DNA from: Oscillospiraceae bacterium | Lineage (GTDB): Bacteria > Bacillota > Clostridia > Oscillospirales > Oscillospiraceae | Direction of reading: 5' to 3' | Length of the DNA stretch: 64,000 nt | NCBI GenBank assembly: GCA_015067545.1 | Contig: SVMG01000003.1 | Span: 1-64,000, forward strand | In this document: positions 17,050-26,548 of the stretch, in pieces | Numbering within the stretch: position 1 is the stretch's first letter | Layout: every line of letters starts with the position of its first letter | The notes under the pieces: model-generated | Databases searched by the model: none | The model's input: the letters and a program-made list of their open reading frames with translations, nothing else | What the model was told of the DNA's origin: nothing | Position numbers and translations under genes: made by a program

Positions 17050-18654
17050 ATGATTACAGTCAGCAACTTGGGAATGCAATTCGGCGGCCAATGGCTGTTC
17101 CAGCATGTAGATCTCCAGTTTTTACCCGGCAACTGCTACGGCATCATCGGTGCCAACGGTGCAGGCAAGTCCACCTTTCTGCGGATCTTGACCGGCGAGC
17201 TGGATTCCACCTCGGGCTCTATTTCTATCGATCCCGACAAGCGAGTATCCGTTTTGAAGCAGAATCAGAACGCTTACGACCAGTACACTATCCTGGATAC
17301 CGTTATCATGGGCAATCAGCATCTTTACGACATTATGAAGGAAAAGGATGCCATCTACGAAAAGCCTGACTTTTCCGACGAGGATGGCCTGCGCGCCGCT
17401 GACCTGGAAGCAGAATTCGCCGAGATCGGCGGCTGGGAGGCAGAATCCGACGCATCCCGTCTTTTGCAGGGTCTGGGCATCGGCACAGAGCTGCACTATG
17501 ACTTGATGGAGACCACCGATCCCCGTCTGAAGGTGAAGGTGTTGCTTGCTCAGGCATTGTTCGGCAATCCCGACATCGTCATGCTGGACGAGCCCACCAA
17601 CAACCTGGACATTGAAGCCATCAACTGGCTGGAGGATTTCCTGCTGGACTTCCCCGGCATGGTCATCGCTGTGTCCCACGACCGGCACTTCCTGAATACC
17701 GTCTGCACCCACACTGTGGATATTGACTACGGCAAGATCAAGATGTACGTGGGTAACTACGACTTCTGGTACGAATCTTCCCAGTTGGTGCAGGCTATGA
17801 TCCGCAACAAGAACAAGCGCAATCAGGAGAAGATCGAAGAGCTGCAGCTGTTCATTCAGCGGTTCTCCGCCAACAAATCCAAGGCAAAGCAGGCTACCGC
17901 CCGCCGCAAATTGCTGGACAAGCTGACTGTGGAGGAAATGCCCTGCTCCACCCGCCGCTATCCCTTTGTGGGCTTCCAGCCGGAGCGGGAGCTGGGCAAG
18001 GATATTCTCACCGTCAACGATGTTTCCGTGACGGTGGACGGCGTCAAGCTGCTGGACAAGGTCTACTTCTCTGTGGGCAAGAACGACAAGATCGCCTTTG
18101 TGGGTGAAAACGAGCTGGCACAGACTGCTCTGTTCCAGATCCTCATGGGTGAGCTGGAACCGGATGAAGGCTCTATTAAGTGGGGCATCTCCACCATTCG
18201 CAGCTATCTGCCCAAGGACAACACCCCCTATTTCGAGGGCAACAGTGAACAGCTGGTAGACTGGCTTCGCCAGTATTCCGCCAAGAAGGACGATGTGTAT
18301 CTGCGCGGCTTCCTGGGCCGGATGCTGTTCTCCAATGAGGATGTATTTAAGCCTGTCAATGTCCTGTCCGGTGGTGAAAAGGTGCGCTGCATGCTCAGCA
18401 AAATGATGCTGAGCGGTGCCAACGTGGTGCTCCTTGACCAGCCCACCAACCATTTGGACATGGAATCCATCCAGGCTGTGAACAAGGGCCTGGAGGCCTT
18501 CCCCGGCGTGGTGCTGCTGGCCTCCCATGACCACGAAATGCTCACCTCCACCTGTAACCGGGTCATCGCATTCCAGCCGGACGGCACCATCGTAGACCGC
18601 TATGGCACTTACGACGATTATCTGGAATGGATGGCACAGAACAAACAGCAGTAA
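17050..18654 (+). CDS. ABC-F ATPase (YkpA/YbiT-like) with one degenerate ATP site
   Basis: The 534-residue protein has two nucleotide-binding domains joined by a basic linker (about 245-300) and no membrane domain, as in ribosome-acting ABC-F factors. NBD1 has an intact Walker A (GANGAGKS, 34-41) and Walker B with catalytic Glu181, but its LSGGE signature is replaced by TDPRL (156-160). NBD2 keeps the signature LSGGE (439-443), but its Walker A reads GENELAQT (352-359, no Lys) and its Walker B reads LLDQPTN, with Gln464 for the catalytic Glu. In the head-to-tail fold, one composite ATP site is whole and the other is lost. The resistance or translation role is not known. Confidence 0.9.
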   Translation: MITVSNLGMQFGGQWLFQHVDLQFLPGNCYGIIGANGAGKSTFLRILTGELDSTSGSISIDPDKRVSVLKQNQNAYDQYTILDTVIMGNQHLYDIMKEKDAIYEKPDFSDEDGLRAADLEAEFAEIGGWEAESDASRLLQGLGIGTELHYDLMETTDPRLKVKVLLAQALFGNPDIVMLDEPTNNLDIEAINWLEDFLLDFPGMVIAVSHDRHFLNTVCTHTVDIDYGKIKMYVGNYDFWYESSQLVQAMIRNKNKRNQEKIEELQLFIQRFSANKSKAKQATARRKLLDKLTVEEMPCSTRRYPFVGFQPERELGKDILTVNDVSVTVDGVKLLDKVYFSVGKNDKIAFVGENELAQTALFQILMGELEPDEGSIKWGISTIRSYLPKDNTPYFEGNSEQLVDWLRQYSAKKDDVYLRGFLGRMLFSNEDVFKPVNVLSGGEKVRCMLSKMMLSGANVVLLDQPTNHLDMESIQAVNKGLEAFPGVVLLASHDHEMLTSTCNRVIAFQPDGTIVDRYGTYDDYLEWMAQNKQQ

Positions 18655-18660
18655 GCCCAT

Positions 18661-18710
18661 TGTAGGGGCGTGCATTGCACGTCCGCGGACGACCAGTGGT
18701 CGCCCCTACA
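18661..18710. repeat. 50-bp palindromic intergenic repeat
   Basis: Outer arms TGTAGGGGCG (18661-18670) and CGCCCCTACA (18701-18710) are perfect inverted repeats. A perfect palindrome GTCCGCGGAC (18681-18690) sits exactly at the centre. Between these are two imperfect mini-hairpins. This is a REP/MITE-like element between the ABC-F gene and argS. Similar short palindromes are common in gut Clostridia genomes (recalled, not checked). Confidence 0.75.
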
Positions 18711-18732
18711 TTGCATATCTAAGGAGAATAAC

Positions 18733-20481
18733 ATGGAAAGAATCTTAGACATCATCACAGGAAAAATGCAGCAGGCATTTGTGGATGCCGGATATGATGC
18801 CGCTTTCGGCAGAGTTACCGTATCCAACCGGCCTGACCTGTGCGAATACCAGTGCAACGGCGCGCTGGCCGCCGCCAAGCAGTACAAATGCGCCCCCATT
18901 CAAATTGCCAACGCTGTGGTAGAGAAGCTGAATGCCGACGATTACAGCATGATCGAGGCGGTCATGCCCGGCTTTATCAATCTGAAACTTTCCGGCCACT
19001 TCCTGCAAAGCTATCTGGAAGAAATGCGCACATCCGAGGATTTCGGCGTGGAGAAGATCGGCGCTGGGCAGACCGTTGTGGTGGACTACGGCGGAGCCAA
19101 TGTGGCAAAGCCTCTGCACATCGGCCACCTGCGTCCGGCCATCATCGGCGAAGCGTTGAAGCGGCTGCACAAGTTCCTGGGTTACAATACCATCGGCGAT
19201 GTGCACCTGGGCGACTGGGGTCTGCAAATGGGTCTGATTATTGCGGAAGTTCAAGAGCGTCAGCCGGAGCTACCCTACTTCGACCCGGATTTTGCTGGCG
19301 ACTATCCCGAAACTGCCCCCTTTACGGTGGACGAGCTGGAGGAGATCTACCCCACCGCATCCGCCAAGAAAAAGGCTCCGGAATTCTCTCATAAGGCACA
19401 CCAGGCCACCTTGGAACTGCAACAGGGACGCCGCGGCTATCGCGCCCTGTGGCAGCACATTATGAAGGTATCTGTCACCGATCTGAAGAAGAACTATGAC
19501 AATCTGGATGTCCACTTTGAAAAATGGCTGGGCGAAAGCGATGCTGACCCCTACATCCCCGATATGGTGGCTGACATGAAGAAAAAGGGCGTGGCTGTCC
19601 AGTCCGAGGGCGCATGGGTCATTCCTGTGGCAGAAGAGGGCGACAAAAACGAGATCCCTCCCATGATCCTCATCAAGTCCGACGGCTCTGCCATTTATGC
19701 AACCACCGATTTGGCCACTATGGTTCAGCGTATGCAGGACTGGAATCCGGACAAGATGCTCTACGTCACCGACAAGCGACAGAATCTGCACTTTGAGCAG
19801 GTGTTCCGCGCCGCAAGAAAGAGCGGCATCGTAAAGGCCGATACGCAGTTGGAGCATGTGGGTCACGGCACTATGAACGGTGCGGATGGCAAGCCCTTTA
19901 AGACCCGTGACGGCGGTGTTCTGCGGCTGGAAACCCTGATTTCCGACATGACGGACTTCGTCCGGGCCAAGGTGGTGGAAAACCGCATCGTGGCCGACGA
20001 AGATGTGGAAGCCACCACTCAGAAGATTGCCATGGGCGCGCTGAAGTACGGTGACCTGAGCAATCAGCCCACCAAGGACTACAACTTTGATATGGAGCGG
20101 TTTGCCGCTTTTGAGGGCAACACCGGCCCGTATATCCTGTACACCATTGTCCGGATCAAGTCCATTTTGGCCAAATACGGCGCATGGGAGCATTTGCCCA
20201 TTGCTGAGCCAGCCAATGAGTACGCCAAGGAATTGATGCTGGCTATCACCAAGTTCTCCCCCGCTTTGGAGAGCGCTTTGAAGGCCTCTGCACCCAATCT
20301 GATCTGCGCTTATATTTACGAATTAGCCGGCGCAGTCAACAAGTTCTATCATGAGACCCGAATCTTGGGCGAAGAGGACGAAACATTGAAAGCAGGCTAC
20401 ATTTCTTTGATCGCATTGGCAAAGAACATTTTGGAAACTTCCATAGATCTGCTTGGCTTCTCCGCTCCTGAGAAAATGTAA
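18733..20481 (+). CDS. argS: Arginyl-tRNA synthetase
   Basis: This 582-residue class I enzyme charges tRNA-Arg. It has an N-terminal Add1 domain, the HIGH motif in KPLHIGHLRPA (about residue 131), the catalytic domain, a KMSKS-equivalent region that reads KPFKTRDGG (as in many ArgRS, which lack canonical KMSKS), and a C-terminal anticodon-binding DALR domain ending in LGFSAPEKM. Start 18733 follows AAGGAG; the open frame reaches back to 18670 through the palindromic repeat and is not the real start. A good terminator follows at 20484. Confidence 0.95.
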   Translation: MERILDIITGKMQQAFVDAGYDAAFGRVTVSNRPDLCEYQCNGALAAAKQYKCAPIQIANAVVEKLNADDYSMIEAVMPGFINLKLSGHFLQSYLEEMRTSEDFGVEKIGAGQTVVVDYGGANVAKPLHIGHLRPAIIGEALKRLHKFLGYNTIGDVHLGDWGLQMGLIIAEVQERQPELPYFDPDFAGDYPETAPFTVDELEEIYPTASAKKKAPEFSHKAHQATLELQQGRRGYRALWQHIMKVSVTDLKKNYDNLDVHFEKWLGESDADPYIPDMVADMKKKGVAVQSEGAWVIPVAEEGDKNEIPPMILIKSDGSAIYATTDLATMVQRMQDWNPDKMLYVTDKRQNLHFEQVFRAARKSGIVKADTQLEHVGHGTMNGADGKPFKTRDGGVLRLETLISDMTDFVRAKVVENRIVADEDVEATTQKIAMGALKYGDLSNQPTKDYNFDMERFAAFEGNTGPYILYTIVRIKSILAKYGAWEHLPIAEPANEYAKELMLAITKFSPALESALKASAPNLICAYIYELAGAVNKFYHETRILGEEDETLKAGYISLIALAKNILETSIDLLGFSAPEKM

Positions 20482-20483
20482 TA

Positions 20484-20516
20484 AAAACCGGTTGAGTTCA
20501 GGCTCAACCGGTTTTG
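20484..20516 (+). terminator. Terminator of argS
   Basis: A 12-bp stem (20485-20496 with 20503-20514), containing ACCGGTTGAG, with a six-base loop and a T-rich end. Confidence 0.8.
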
Positions 20517-20661
20517 CATTCTCACAGGACAGGCACAACATATCTCCCCTGCTCATATAATAGCCCGATGCCATCTTGCAAACACAGTATCAGCGCCCTG
20601 TGTCAGATTCTGTCAAAAGAGCATAACATGGAACGCAGTCTTATTATGAGGAGGGATTCTA

Positions 20662-21828
20662 TTGAACAGATACAACAACTTCCCGGACAGGAATTGTGAT
20701 CCCCAATTCGACGATCATTCCTGTAAACGCTATCCCCAACAGAGCTACGGCTGTGCAGACCGTGAGCCGAATTGCTGCTATCCCAGCTGTCCCCCTGGAC
20801 CTGCCGGTCCGCAAGGTCCGGTTGGCCCAAGAGGCCCCGCCGGTCCACAGGGCATCCCCGGTCCAAGAGGCCCGGTTGGCCCTCAAGGCCCTGAGGGAGT
20901 AGCCGGGCCTGTGGGTCCCCAAGGCCCTACGGGTGAAACCGGGCCCATCGGGCCGCAGGGTCCTGCGGGTATTGCCGGACCTGCCGGTCCGCAAGGTCCT
21001 GCTGGCGTAGCTGGCCCTACCGGTCCTCAGGGGCCAACCGGTGAAGCCGGGCCTGTTGGCCCGCAAGGTCCTGCAGGTGTTGCCGGGCCTGCCGGCCCTC
21101 AGGGGCCTGTTGGCATTGCCGGGCCGGTGGGACCACAAGGACCTGCCGGCGAAGCCGGGCCTGTTGGTCCTCAGGGTCCTGCCGGTGAGACCGGACCCAC
21201 TGGCCCTCAGGGCCCTGCCGGTGTTGCCGGGCCTGCCGGTCCGCAAGGTCCTGTAGGTGCAACCGGGCCCATTGGTCCTCAAGGCCCCGTCGGTGAAACC
21301 GGCCCTGCCGGTCCGCAAGGTCCTGTCGGCGCAACCGGGGCCACTGGCCCACAAGGTCCCGTCGGTGAAACCGGGCCTGTTGGTCCGCAGGGACCCGCTG
21401 GTGGTGTATTGGGCTTTGCAGATTTCTATGCACTGATGCCGCCTGACAATGCTGCAACCGTCGCCCCCGGCACAGATATCAGCTTCCCCCAGGATGGGCC
21501 TAACAGCGGAACCGGTATCGCGCGATCCGGCCCTGACTCCTTTACTCTGGGCGCGATTGGCACCTATCAGGTACTGTTCCAGGTAAGTGTAACGGAGCCT
21601 GGCCAGCTTATTCTGACCTTGAATGGCGTGGATTTGGCCTATACGGTAGCCGGCCGGGCAGGAAGGACTGCCCAAATTGTTGGCATGGCCATCGTAGAAA
21701 CCACCGTCGCCAACTCCGTTCTGACTGTCCGCAACCCCGAAGGTACGGCTGATGCACTGACCATCACACCGTTGGCCGGCGGCACTCGCCCCGTATCAGC
21801 ACACCTGGTGATCGTACAGCTCCAATGA
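20662..21828 (+). CDS. Collagen-like, BclA-type surface protein
   Basis: The 388-residue protein has a short Cys-rich N-terminus (six Cys before residue 44), a collagen region of 68 Gly-X-Y triplets (residues 46-249), and a C-terminal globular domain (about 250-388) of the BclA/TNF-like beta type, containing [11 protein letters not shown] and [10 protein letters not shown]. Such proteins form trimeric filaments on spores or cells of Firmicutes. No membrane anchor, sortase signal or signal peptide is seen, which fits a spore-coat or exosporium protein made in the mother cell (inference). The start is TTG, fixed by GAGGAGGG six bases upstream. The gene is monocistronic with its own terminator. 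Confidence 0.85.
   Translation: MNRYNNFPDRNCDPQFDDHSCKRYPQQSYGCADREPNCCYPSCPPGPAGPQGPVGPRGPAGPQGIPGPRGPVGPQGPEGVAGPVGPQGPTGETGPIGPQGPAGIAGPAGPQGPAGVAGPTGPQGPTGEAGPVGPQGPAGVAGPAGPQGPVGIAGPVGPQGPAGEAGPVGPQGPAGETGPTGPQGPAGVAGPAGPQGPVGATGPIGPQGPVGETGPAGPQGPVGATGATGPQGPVGETGPVGPQGPAGGVLGFADFYALMPPDNAATVAPGTDISFPQDGPNSGTGIARSGPDSFTLGAIGTYQVLFQVSVTEPGQLILTLNGVDLAYTVAGRAGRTAQIVGMAIVETTVANSVLTVRNPEGTADALTITPLAGGTRPVSAHLVIVQLQ
20797..21408 (+). repeat. 17 tandem 36-bp units encoding Gly-X-Y repeats
   Basis: The coding repeat is built of 12-residue units of the form GPxGPQGPxGxx, seventeen in a row with no break in the Gly register. The fourth triplet varies most (GEA, GET, GVA, GAT, GIA). Repeat number is likely to vary between strains by slippage or recombination. 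Confidence 0.9.
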
Positions 21829-21841
21829 TGCACTAATGTTT

Positions 21842-21876
21842 ACAGCACCATTCCGGGAGGAATGGTGCTGTTTTTA
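21842..21876 (+). terminator. Terminator of the collagen-like gene
   Basis: A 13-bp stem ACAGCACCATTCC with its complement around a short loop, followed by TTTTTAT. Confidence 0.85.
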
Positions 21877-22149
21877 TAGATGATAAGTGGGCTGTCTCCA
21901 GACAGAACTCGGGTATGCTGAAAAAAATATGTCGCCGTAGTCGTTTCAATTTTCCGCTCCTTATGAAAAGATTCCCAGAACATAGCATTGAGGCCCTCTT
22001 CCTTGTTCAGCCAAGGGGAGCTAGGCGTCCATTTTCATATGCACCAGTTTTTCTGCGGCAATGCGCCGAAACACATCATTGATCCAGAAATTCTGCGAGA
22101 TATACCGCATTGCACTTTCATCTCACCATTGGCAGCGCCGTATACTGGG
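21877..22149 (-). other. Non-coding gap, possibly a decayed coding remnant
   Basis: About 270 bases between the collagen terminator and the SGNH gene stop hold no intact gene. On the minus strand, one frame broken by a TGA gives a stretch with a NAMFWESFHKERK-like segment. That faintly recalls the end of an IS3-type transposase, and GGGCTGTCT near 21889 could be a worn terminal repeat. The evidence is weak, and it may be just spacer DNA. Confidence 0.2.
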
Positions 22150-23178
22150 CTATTCTGCGCTTTTTGCTTTCTTGTCATGGTAGTATGCAATATCCTCTTG
22201 CCAATGCTCGTCATATTTCGAGTTCTTATCACTTAATTCAAAATGTGTATCCACGAAGTTTGCGATATATCGGCTAGCCTTCTCTGCCCCATAAACATTC
22301 AGGTGTCCCTCATCATAATAGTCTATATCATTATCAATCCCCAATTCATTGTATACTATGTTCAGATCCAGAAACGGAATTCTCTCTTCACAGCAGAAAA
22401 CACTGAGTGCCTTTATTTGCGCCAAGTCCTCTATGGCTGTGCTGTAAGGTGCTAGCAGTATCATTGGTTGACTGCCATGCTCCCGAACCAACTCCACAGT
22501 TTTTTGAAGATACTCCAGGTTTCTTTCCGCAAGGATGCCCAGTTCAGCATCCTCGTAGGACAACTGCGTACAAGTATTGGGCTTGGATTCCTTGAGGAAA
22601 ACGAATCCATGTAGCGGATCTGTTTTGCATTTGTATGAAAAATCAAAATCTGCCTTGGTCAATTCCTTCCACCGAGTATGATATTTCAGAAACGGAAAAT
22701 AATAATTTTCCTTCGCATCCTCCGTGTTCATCTCCCCAATCATTTTCCATTTATTGAGATCGTCCGGAAACGGATCAATAGCATCATGGGCGACTCCTTC
22801 CTGTACTGCACCACTGTAGTTCAGATACATGAGACCCTCAATAATGATCACATCGGGAGACTGCTGTTCCAGTGCTTCCTTAACATAGTAATAGGTTGCC
22901 TCCACCGGCTGTTGCTGTGTGGCAAGGACATAATAACTGTCTCCTGTCTGCTCGTAGATATGGACAGGATTAAGCGTACAGTACATGTGGCTGGAACCAA
23001 CACCCACAACATTCACGGAATGCTCCGGCAAATTAGAAAATCCTCCGACTTTGAGTGTATAATTCCATTCGCCGTACAGTGTTTTGCGTTCAAACACTTC
23101 CGCAGTGAAGGTTAATATCAGTACTAACAAGCAGACAAAGGCTGCTCTGCGTATAATGACTGCTATCTTCTTTTTCAT
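22150..23178 (-). CDS. SGNH/AlgJ-DltD-like membrane-anchored hydrolase
   Basis: The 342-residue protein has one N-terminal membrane helix (about 10-30) followed by an extracytoplasmic domain with VVGVGSSHMY (about residue 56), matching the nucleophile block of SGNH-like acyltransferase partners, and DEGHLNVYGAEKAS near residue 300, supplying the Asp/His pair. It lies 12 bases downstream of an MBOAT gene. In such pairs (AlgI/AlgJ, DltB/DltD, PatA/PatB) the MBOAT moves acyl groups across the membrane and the SGNH protein transfers them to a polymer. The acceptor is unknown here. Confidence 0.82.
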   Translation of the reverse strand: MKKKIAVIIRRAAFVCLLVLILTFTAEVFERKTLYGEWNYTLKVGGFSNLPEHSVNVVGVGSSHMYCTLNPVHIYEQTGDSYYVLATQQQPVEATYYYVKEALEQQSPDVIIIEGLMYLNYSGAVQEGVAHDAIDPFPDDLNKWKMIGEMNTEDAKENYYFPFLKYHTRWKELTKADFDFSYKCKTDPLHGFVFLKESKPNTCTQLSYEDAELGILAERNLEYLQKTVELVREHGSQPMILLAPYSTAIEDLAQIKALSVFCCEERIPFLDLNIVYNELGIDNDIDYYDEGHLNVYGAEKASRYIANFVDTHFELSDKNSKYDEHWQEDIAYYHDKKAKSAE

Positions 23179-23190
23179 GCTTCTATCTCC

Positions 23191-24651
23191 CTAAAACTGC
23201 ATATACAGAAACTGTGCAGCATCATATCCAGGTCCGTATATGCCAAAAATCAAAATTGTCATCACGGCCGCAATATACACAGGATATCGTATCCAAAACG
23301 AATGACGCTCCAAAGCTTGACGCACAGACATTCTCTCCTGCAAAAGTGAAACCGCTAATAAAACACCCAAAGACAGGACTAGAACATTCCAGTCCATTCC
23401 GTCAAGTCCAAGCTTGAGCAAAGCTCCATTTGTAAGCAACCACGGATAACCAAACACAGCAGATTTCAGCATCTTCAACGCCGTGATTAAACCATCCGCA
23501 CGGAAAAACACCCAGGAGACCGTTACCAGACCGAAAGTAACCAAGCTTTGTCCAAATCGAAACACTCTGCTTTCCCTGTTGATACCGCATGCATCGTAGA
23601 GTCTATACCGTGCTTTTTGAGTCCGCTCACCCACGATTTGATAAACACCTTGGAGGATGCCCCAAGCGATATAGTGAACACCTACCCCATGCCACAGACC
23701 ACTGAAAAAGAAAACAATCAGTAAATTGATATACTTACGTACATTCCCCTTTCGGCTTCCGCCAAGTGGAATGTATAAGTAATCCCGAAACCAGGAAGAC
23801 AGGGACCGGTGCCATCTGCGCCAAAAGTCCTTAATAGATGTTGAGAAATACGGATGGTCAAAATTGTCCACCAAAGATATTCCCAACACCTCTGCAATAC
23901 CGCGGGAAATATCCACACAACCAGAAAAATCTGTGTAGATTTGTACAGTGTACATCAGTGCGGCAACAATGATTTCCGCACCGCTATATTCTGCATAGTG
24001 GCCGAATACCTGATTTGCAATAATCGCGGCACGGTCCGCGATGACCATCTTCTTGAACAGACCCCACAACACAAGCGAGAGTCCGGACTTCATTCTTTCA
24101 AAGGAAAAGCGATGCTGCGTAAAAAGCGAGGGGGACAGTTGGTCGTACCGGGAAATAGGGCCCTGCATAATGATAGGAAAAAAAGTCATATATAGGGTAT
24201 ACTTCCAGAAATTTCTTTCAGGCGCATATTTCTTACGGTATACATCTATACAATATCCAGCTGCTTGCATGGAATAAAACGCTATGCCCAACGGTACAAT
24301 CAGCGAAACCTCAGATATCTCAAATACCAAAAAGCGGCCAAGCAGAGACAATGAGTAGTTCAGATATTTTACAATTCCGAGAATTCCGAGATTCAGTACT
24401 AGCGTAAATATCAGGACTGCTTTCGCCGACCCAACTCTGCCCTTATCTATCAGTCCCCCCACTATACGTGCACAAACATAAGTAGAAAGAATGGTTATTC
24501 CAATTGGCAAAAATGCCTCCAAGCCAAAACACCCATAAAAGAACAGGTTTGCTGCAAGCAGCCAATAAAGGCGGATTTTCATAGGAACAATAAAATATCC
24601 GGTAATAGTCACCGCACAAAATGTCAAGAAGGATAGTGAAATTACAGCCAT
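23191..24651 (-). CDS. MBOAT-family membrane O-acyltransferase (AlgI/DltB-like)
   Basis: The 486-residue protein has about eleven membrane helices and the MBOAT hallmarks: FWRRWHRSLSSWFRDYLYIPLGG (His near residue 268) and the catalytic-His segment FSGLWHGVGVHYIAWG (about 317-332). It probably acetylates a surface polymer together with the SGNH protein encoded directly downstream. The gene starts 36 bases after an ABC transporter gene, so it may be co-transcribed with it, although the ribosome site is weak. Confidence 0.9.
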   Translation of the reverse strand: MAVISLSFLTFCAVTITGYFIVPMKIRLYWLLAANLFFYGCFGLEAFLPIGITILSTYVCARIVGGLIDKGRVGSAKAVLIFTLVLNLGILGIVKYLNYSLSLLGRFLVFEISEVSLIVPLGIAFYSMQAAGYCIDVYRKKYAPERNFWKYTLYMTFFPIIMQGPISRYDQLSPSLFTQHRFSFERMKSGLSLVLWGLFKKMVIADRAAIIANQVFGHYAEYSGAEIIVAALMYTVQIYTDFSGCVDISRGIAEVLGISLVDNFDHPYFSTSIKDFWRRWHRSLSSWFRDYLYIPLGGSRKGNVRKYINLLIVFFFSGLWHGVGVHYIAWGILQGVYQIVGERTQKARYRLYDACGINRESRVFRFGQSLVTFGLVTVSWVFFRADGLITALKMLKSAVFGYPWLLTNGALLKLGLDGMDWNVLVLSLGVLLAVSLLQERMSVRQALERHSFWIRYPVYIAAVMTILIFGIYGPGYDAAQFLYMQF

Positions 24652-24686
24652 AATTGTATCTGACCCCCTGTGAATTTACTCGTAGT

Positions 24687-26459
24687 CTACTGTCCGATCT
24701 TGCCGCCGTTGGTGGCATTTTGTGTGGTATACAGCTGAGAATAGATGCCGCCGGTTTTGAGCAGCTCTTCATGGGTGCCGCATTCGGTGATTACACCGTC
24801 AGCAATGGAAACGATGCGATTCGCTGCACGGATGGTGGACAGCCGGTGGGCGATAATCAAGGTGGTTCTGCCCTTTGCCAGCGCATCAAAAGCTCTCTGG
24901 ATCTTCGCCTCTGTCACAGAATCCAAAGCCGAGGTTGCCTCATCCAAAATGAGGATGGGCGGATTCTTCAGGAATATCCGGGCAATGGCCACACGCTGCT
25001 TCTGTCCGCCGGACAGAAGCGTCCCCCGCTCACCCACATAGGTCTGGAAACCATCGGGCATGGCCATGATGTCCTCGTAAATTTCCGCTTTCCTGGCCGC
25101 CTCTACCACTTCTTCCATGGTGGCATCCGGCTTGCCGTAGCGGATGTTTTCAAAAATAGTGTCCGCAAACAGGAACACATCCTGTTGAACGATGCCGATA
25201 TTTTGATGCAGGGAGCGCTGGGTGATTTTCCGCACATCCGTGCTGTCAATGGAGATCCTGCCCTCCGTCACTTCATAGAACCGGGGGATCAGCTGGCACA
25301 GGGTACTCTTGCCGCCACCGGACGGGCCGACAATGGCAATGGTCTCACCGGGCTTGACCGTCAGGTTCACATGGTGCAAAACGCCAACGCCGGGCGTATA
25401 GGAGAAGGAAACATCCTCCACACAAATGCTGCCCTTTACATTCTCCAGCTCCACAGCATCCGGGTCATCCTGAATGGTGGGCTCAGTACGCATGATGCCC
25501 ACAAAGCGGTTCAGTCCCGCAAAGCCATTGGCAAACAGCTCCGAAAAATTAGAAAGCTTACGCATGGGAGAAACGAAGGACGCAATGTATAATGTAAAGG
25601 TGATCAGATCCCGATAGTCCATCTTTCCTTCCATGATGAAGTAGCCGCCCACACCGATGACCACCACATTCAAGCTGCACAGGAAGAACTCCATGCAGCT
25701 GTGGAACTGGCCCATTGCCTTATGAAATTCCCGCTTTGAATCCCGGAAAATGCTGTTGGCGGCGTTAAAACGTGCATGCTCTACGGGCTCGTTTGCAAAG
25801 GCCTTGGCGGTACGCACGCCGGACAGACTGCTTTCGATCTCTGCATTTATATGTGCGGTCTTCTCCTTGACCTTGCGGGATGCATTACGCATCCGGCGGC
25901 GCATGGTCATCACAAGCGCCGCAAACAGCGGAACCATCAGTCCTACCACCAGCGCCAGCTGCCATTGGATGCTTGCCATAACCGCCACAGCACCCACCAT
26001 AGTCAAAAGAGAGGTCAGCAGATCCTCCGGGCCGTGATGTGCCAGCTCTGTAATGTCATTCAGATCAGCTGTCAGGCGGCTCATAAGCTGACCTGTACGG
26101 TTTTTGTCGTAAAAGTCGAAGCTCATATCCTGCATATGCCGGAACAGATCCTTGCGGATGTCGGCCTCCACGCGGATACCGAAAGTATGGCCGTAGTAAG
26201 CAACGATAAAATTAAGAAATGCCCGCTGCAGATAGCAGGCCACCATAACGCCCATCACGATAAAGAAGGTGCGATACATCTGCCCGGGGAGCATATCATA
26301 GAGCGCCGCACGGGTCACCAGCGGAAACAGCAGGTCCACCGCCGCAATGAGTACCGCGCAAAGGATGTCCACCGCAAACAATCCCTTATGATTAGAAAAA
26401 TACCGTAAAAATATAGCGATGGGTCGTTTCTTTTGATAATCTTTTGTTGTCATGTTCAT
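24687..26459 (-). CDS. ABC transporter, fused permease-ATPase (MsbA/BmrA type)
   Basis: The 590-residue half-transporter has six membrane helices (about 15-320, with the YDKNRTGQLMSRLTADLNDI coupling region) and an intact ATPase domain: Walker A GPSGGGKST, Q-loop IGIVQQDVFLF, signature LSGGQKQR, Walker B ILILDEATSALD and H-loop IAHRLSTI. It should act as a homodimer in lipid, drug or peptide export. Start 26459 follows GGAG six bases upstream. It is first in a possible operon with the MBOAT-SGNH pair. Confidence 0.9.
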   Translation of the reverse strand: MNMTTKDYQKKRPIAIFLRYFSNHKGLFAVDILCAVLIAAVDLLFPLVTRAALYDMLPGQMYRTFFIVMGVMVACYLQRAFLNFIVAYYGHTFGIRVEADIRKDLFRHMQDMSFDFYDKNRTGQLMSRLTADLNDITELAHHGPEDLLTSLLTMVGAVAVMASIQWQLALVVGLMVPLFAALVMTMRRRMRNASRKVKEKTAHINAEIESSLSGVRTAKAFANEPVEHARFNAANSIFRDSKREFHKAMGQFHSCMEFFLCSLNVVVIGVGGYFIMEGKMDYRDLITFTLYIASFVSPMRKLSNFSELFANGFAGLNRFVGIMRTEPTIQDDPDAVELENVKGSICVEDVSFSYTPGVGVLHHVNLTVKPGETIAIVGPSGGGKSTLCQLIPRFYEVTEGRISIDSTDVRKITQRSLHQNIGIVQQDVFLFADTIFENIRYGKPDATMEEVVEAARKAEIYEDIMAMPDGFQTYVGERGTLLSGGQKQRVAIARIFLKNPPILILDEATSALDSVTEAKIQRAFDALAKGRTTLIIAHRLSTIRAANRIVSIADGVITECGTHEELLKTGGIYSQLYTTQNATNGGKIGQ

Positions 26460-26505
26460 CACCTTCTCCTATTATACATGATTTTTCCATCCGTCGCAAG
26501 AAAAA

Positions 26506-26534
26506 TTGCTTTTTTCTGTGTTTTCTGCTATAGT
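26506..26534 (+). promoter_or_regulatory. Promoter of the RluA-type gene
   Basis: -35 TTGCTT (26506-26511), 17-bp spacer, -10 TATAGT (26529-26534). Confidence 0.5.
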
Positions 26535-26548
26535 ATCTATAATAATAT

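Noticed and set aside
17122-18675. Minus-strand open frame of 517 codons opposite the ABC-F gene
   Set aside because: Shadow of a codon-biased gene; the plus-strand product has recognised motifs throughout.
18655-18732. T-box leader before argS (and before greA-lysS)
   Set aside because: No conserved T-box sequence or specifier structure is present; the region before argS is the palindromic repeat.
20659-21675. Minus-strand repeat-rich open frame opposite the collagen gene
   Set aside because: Its repeats are the complement of the Gly-X-Y coding repeat, not an independent protein.
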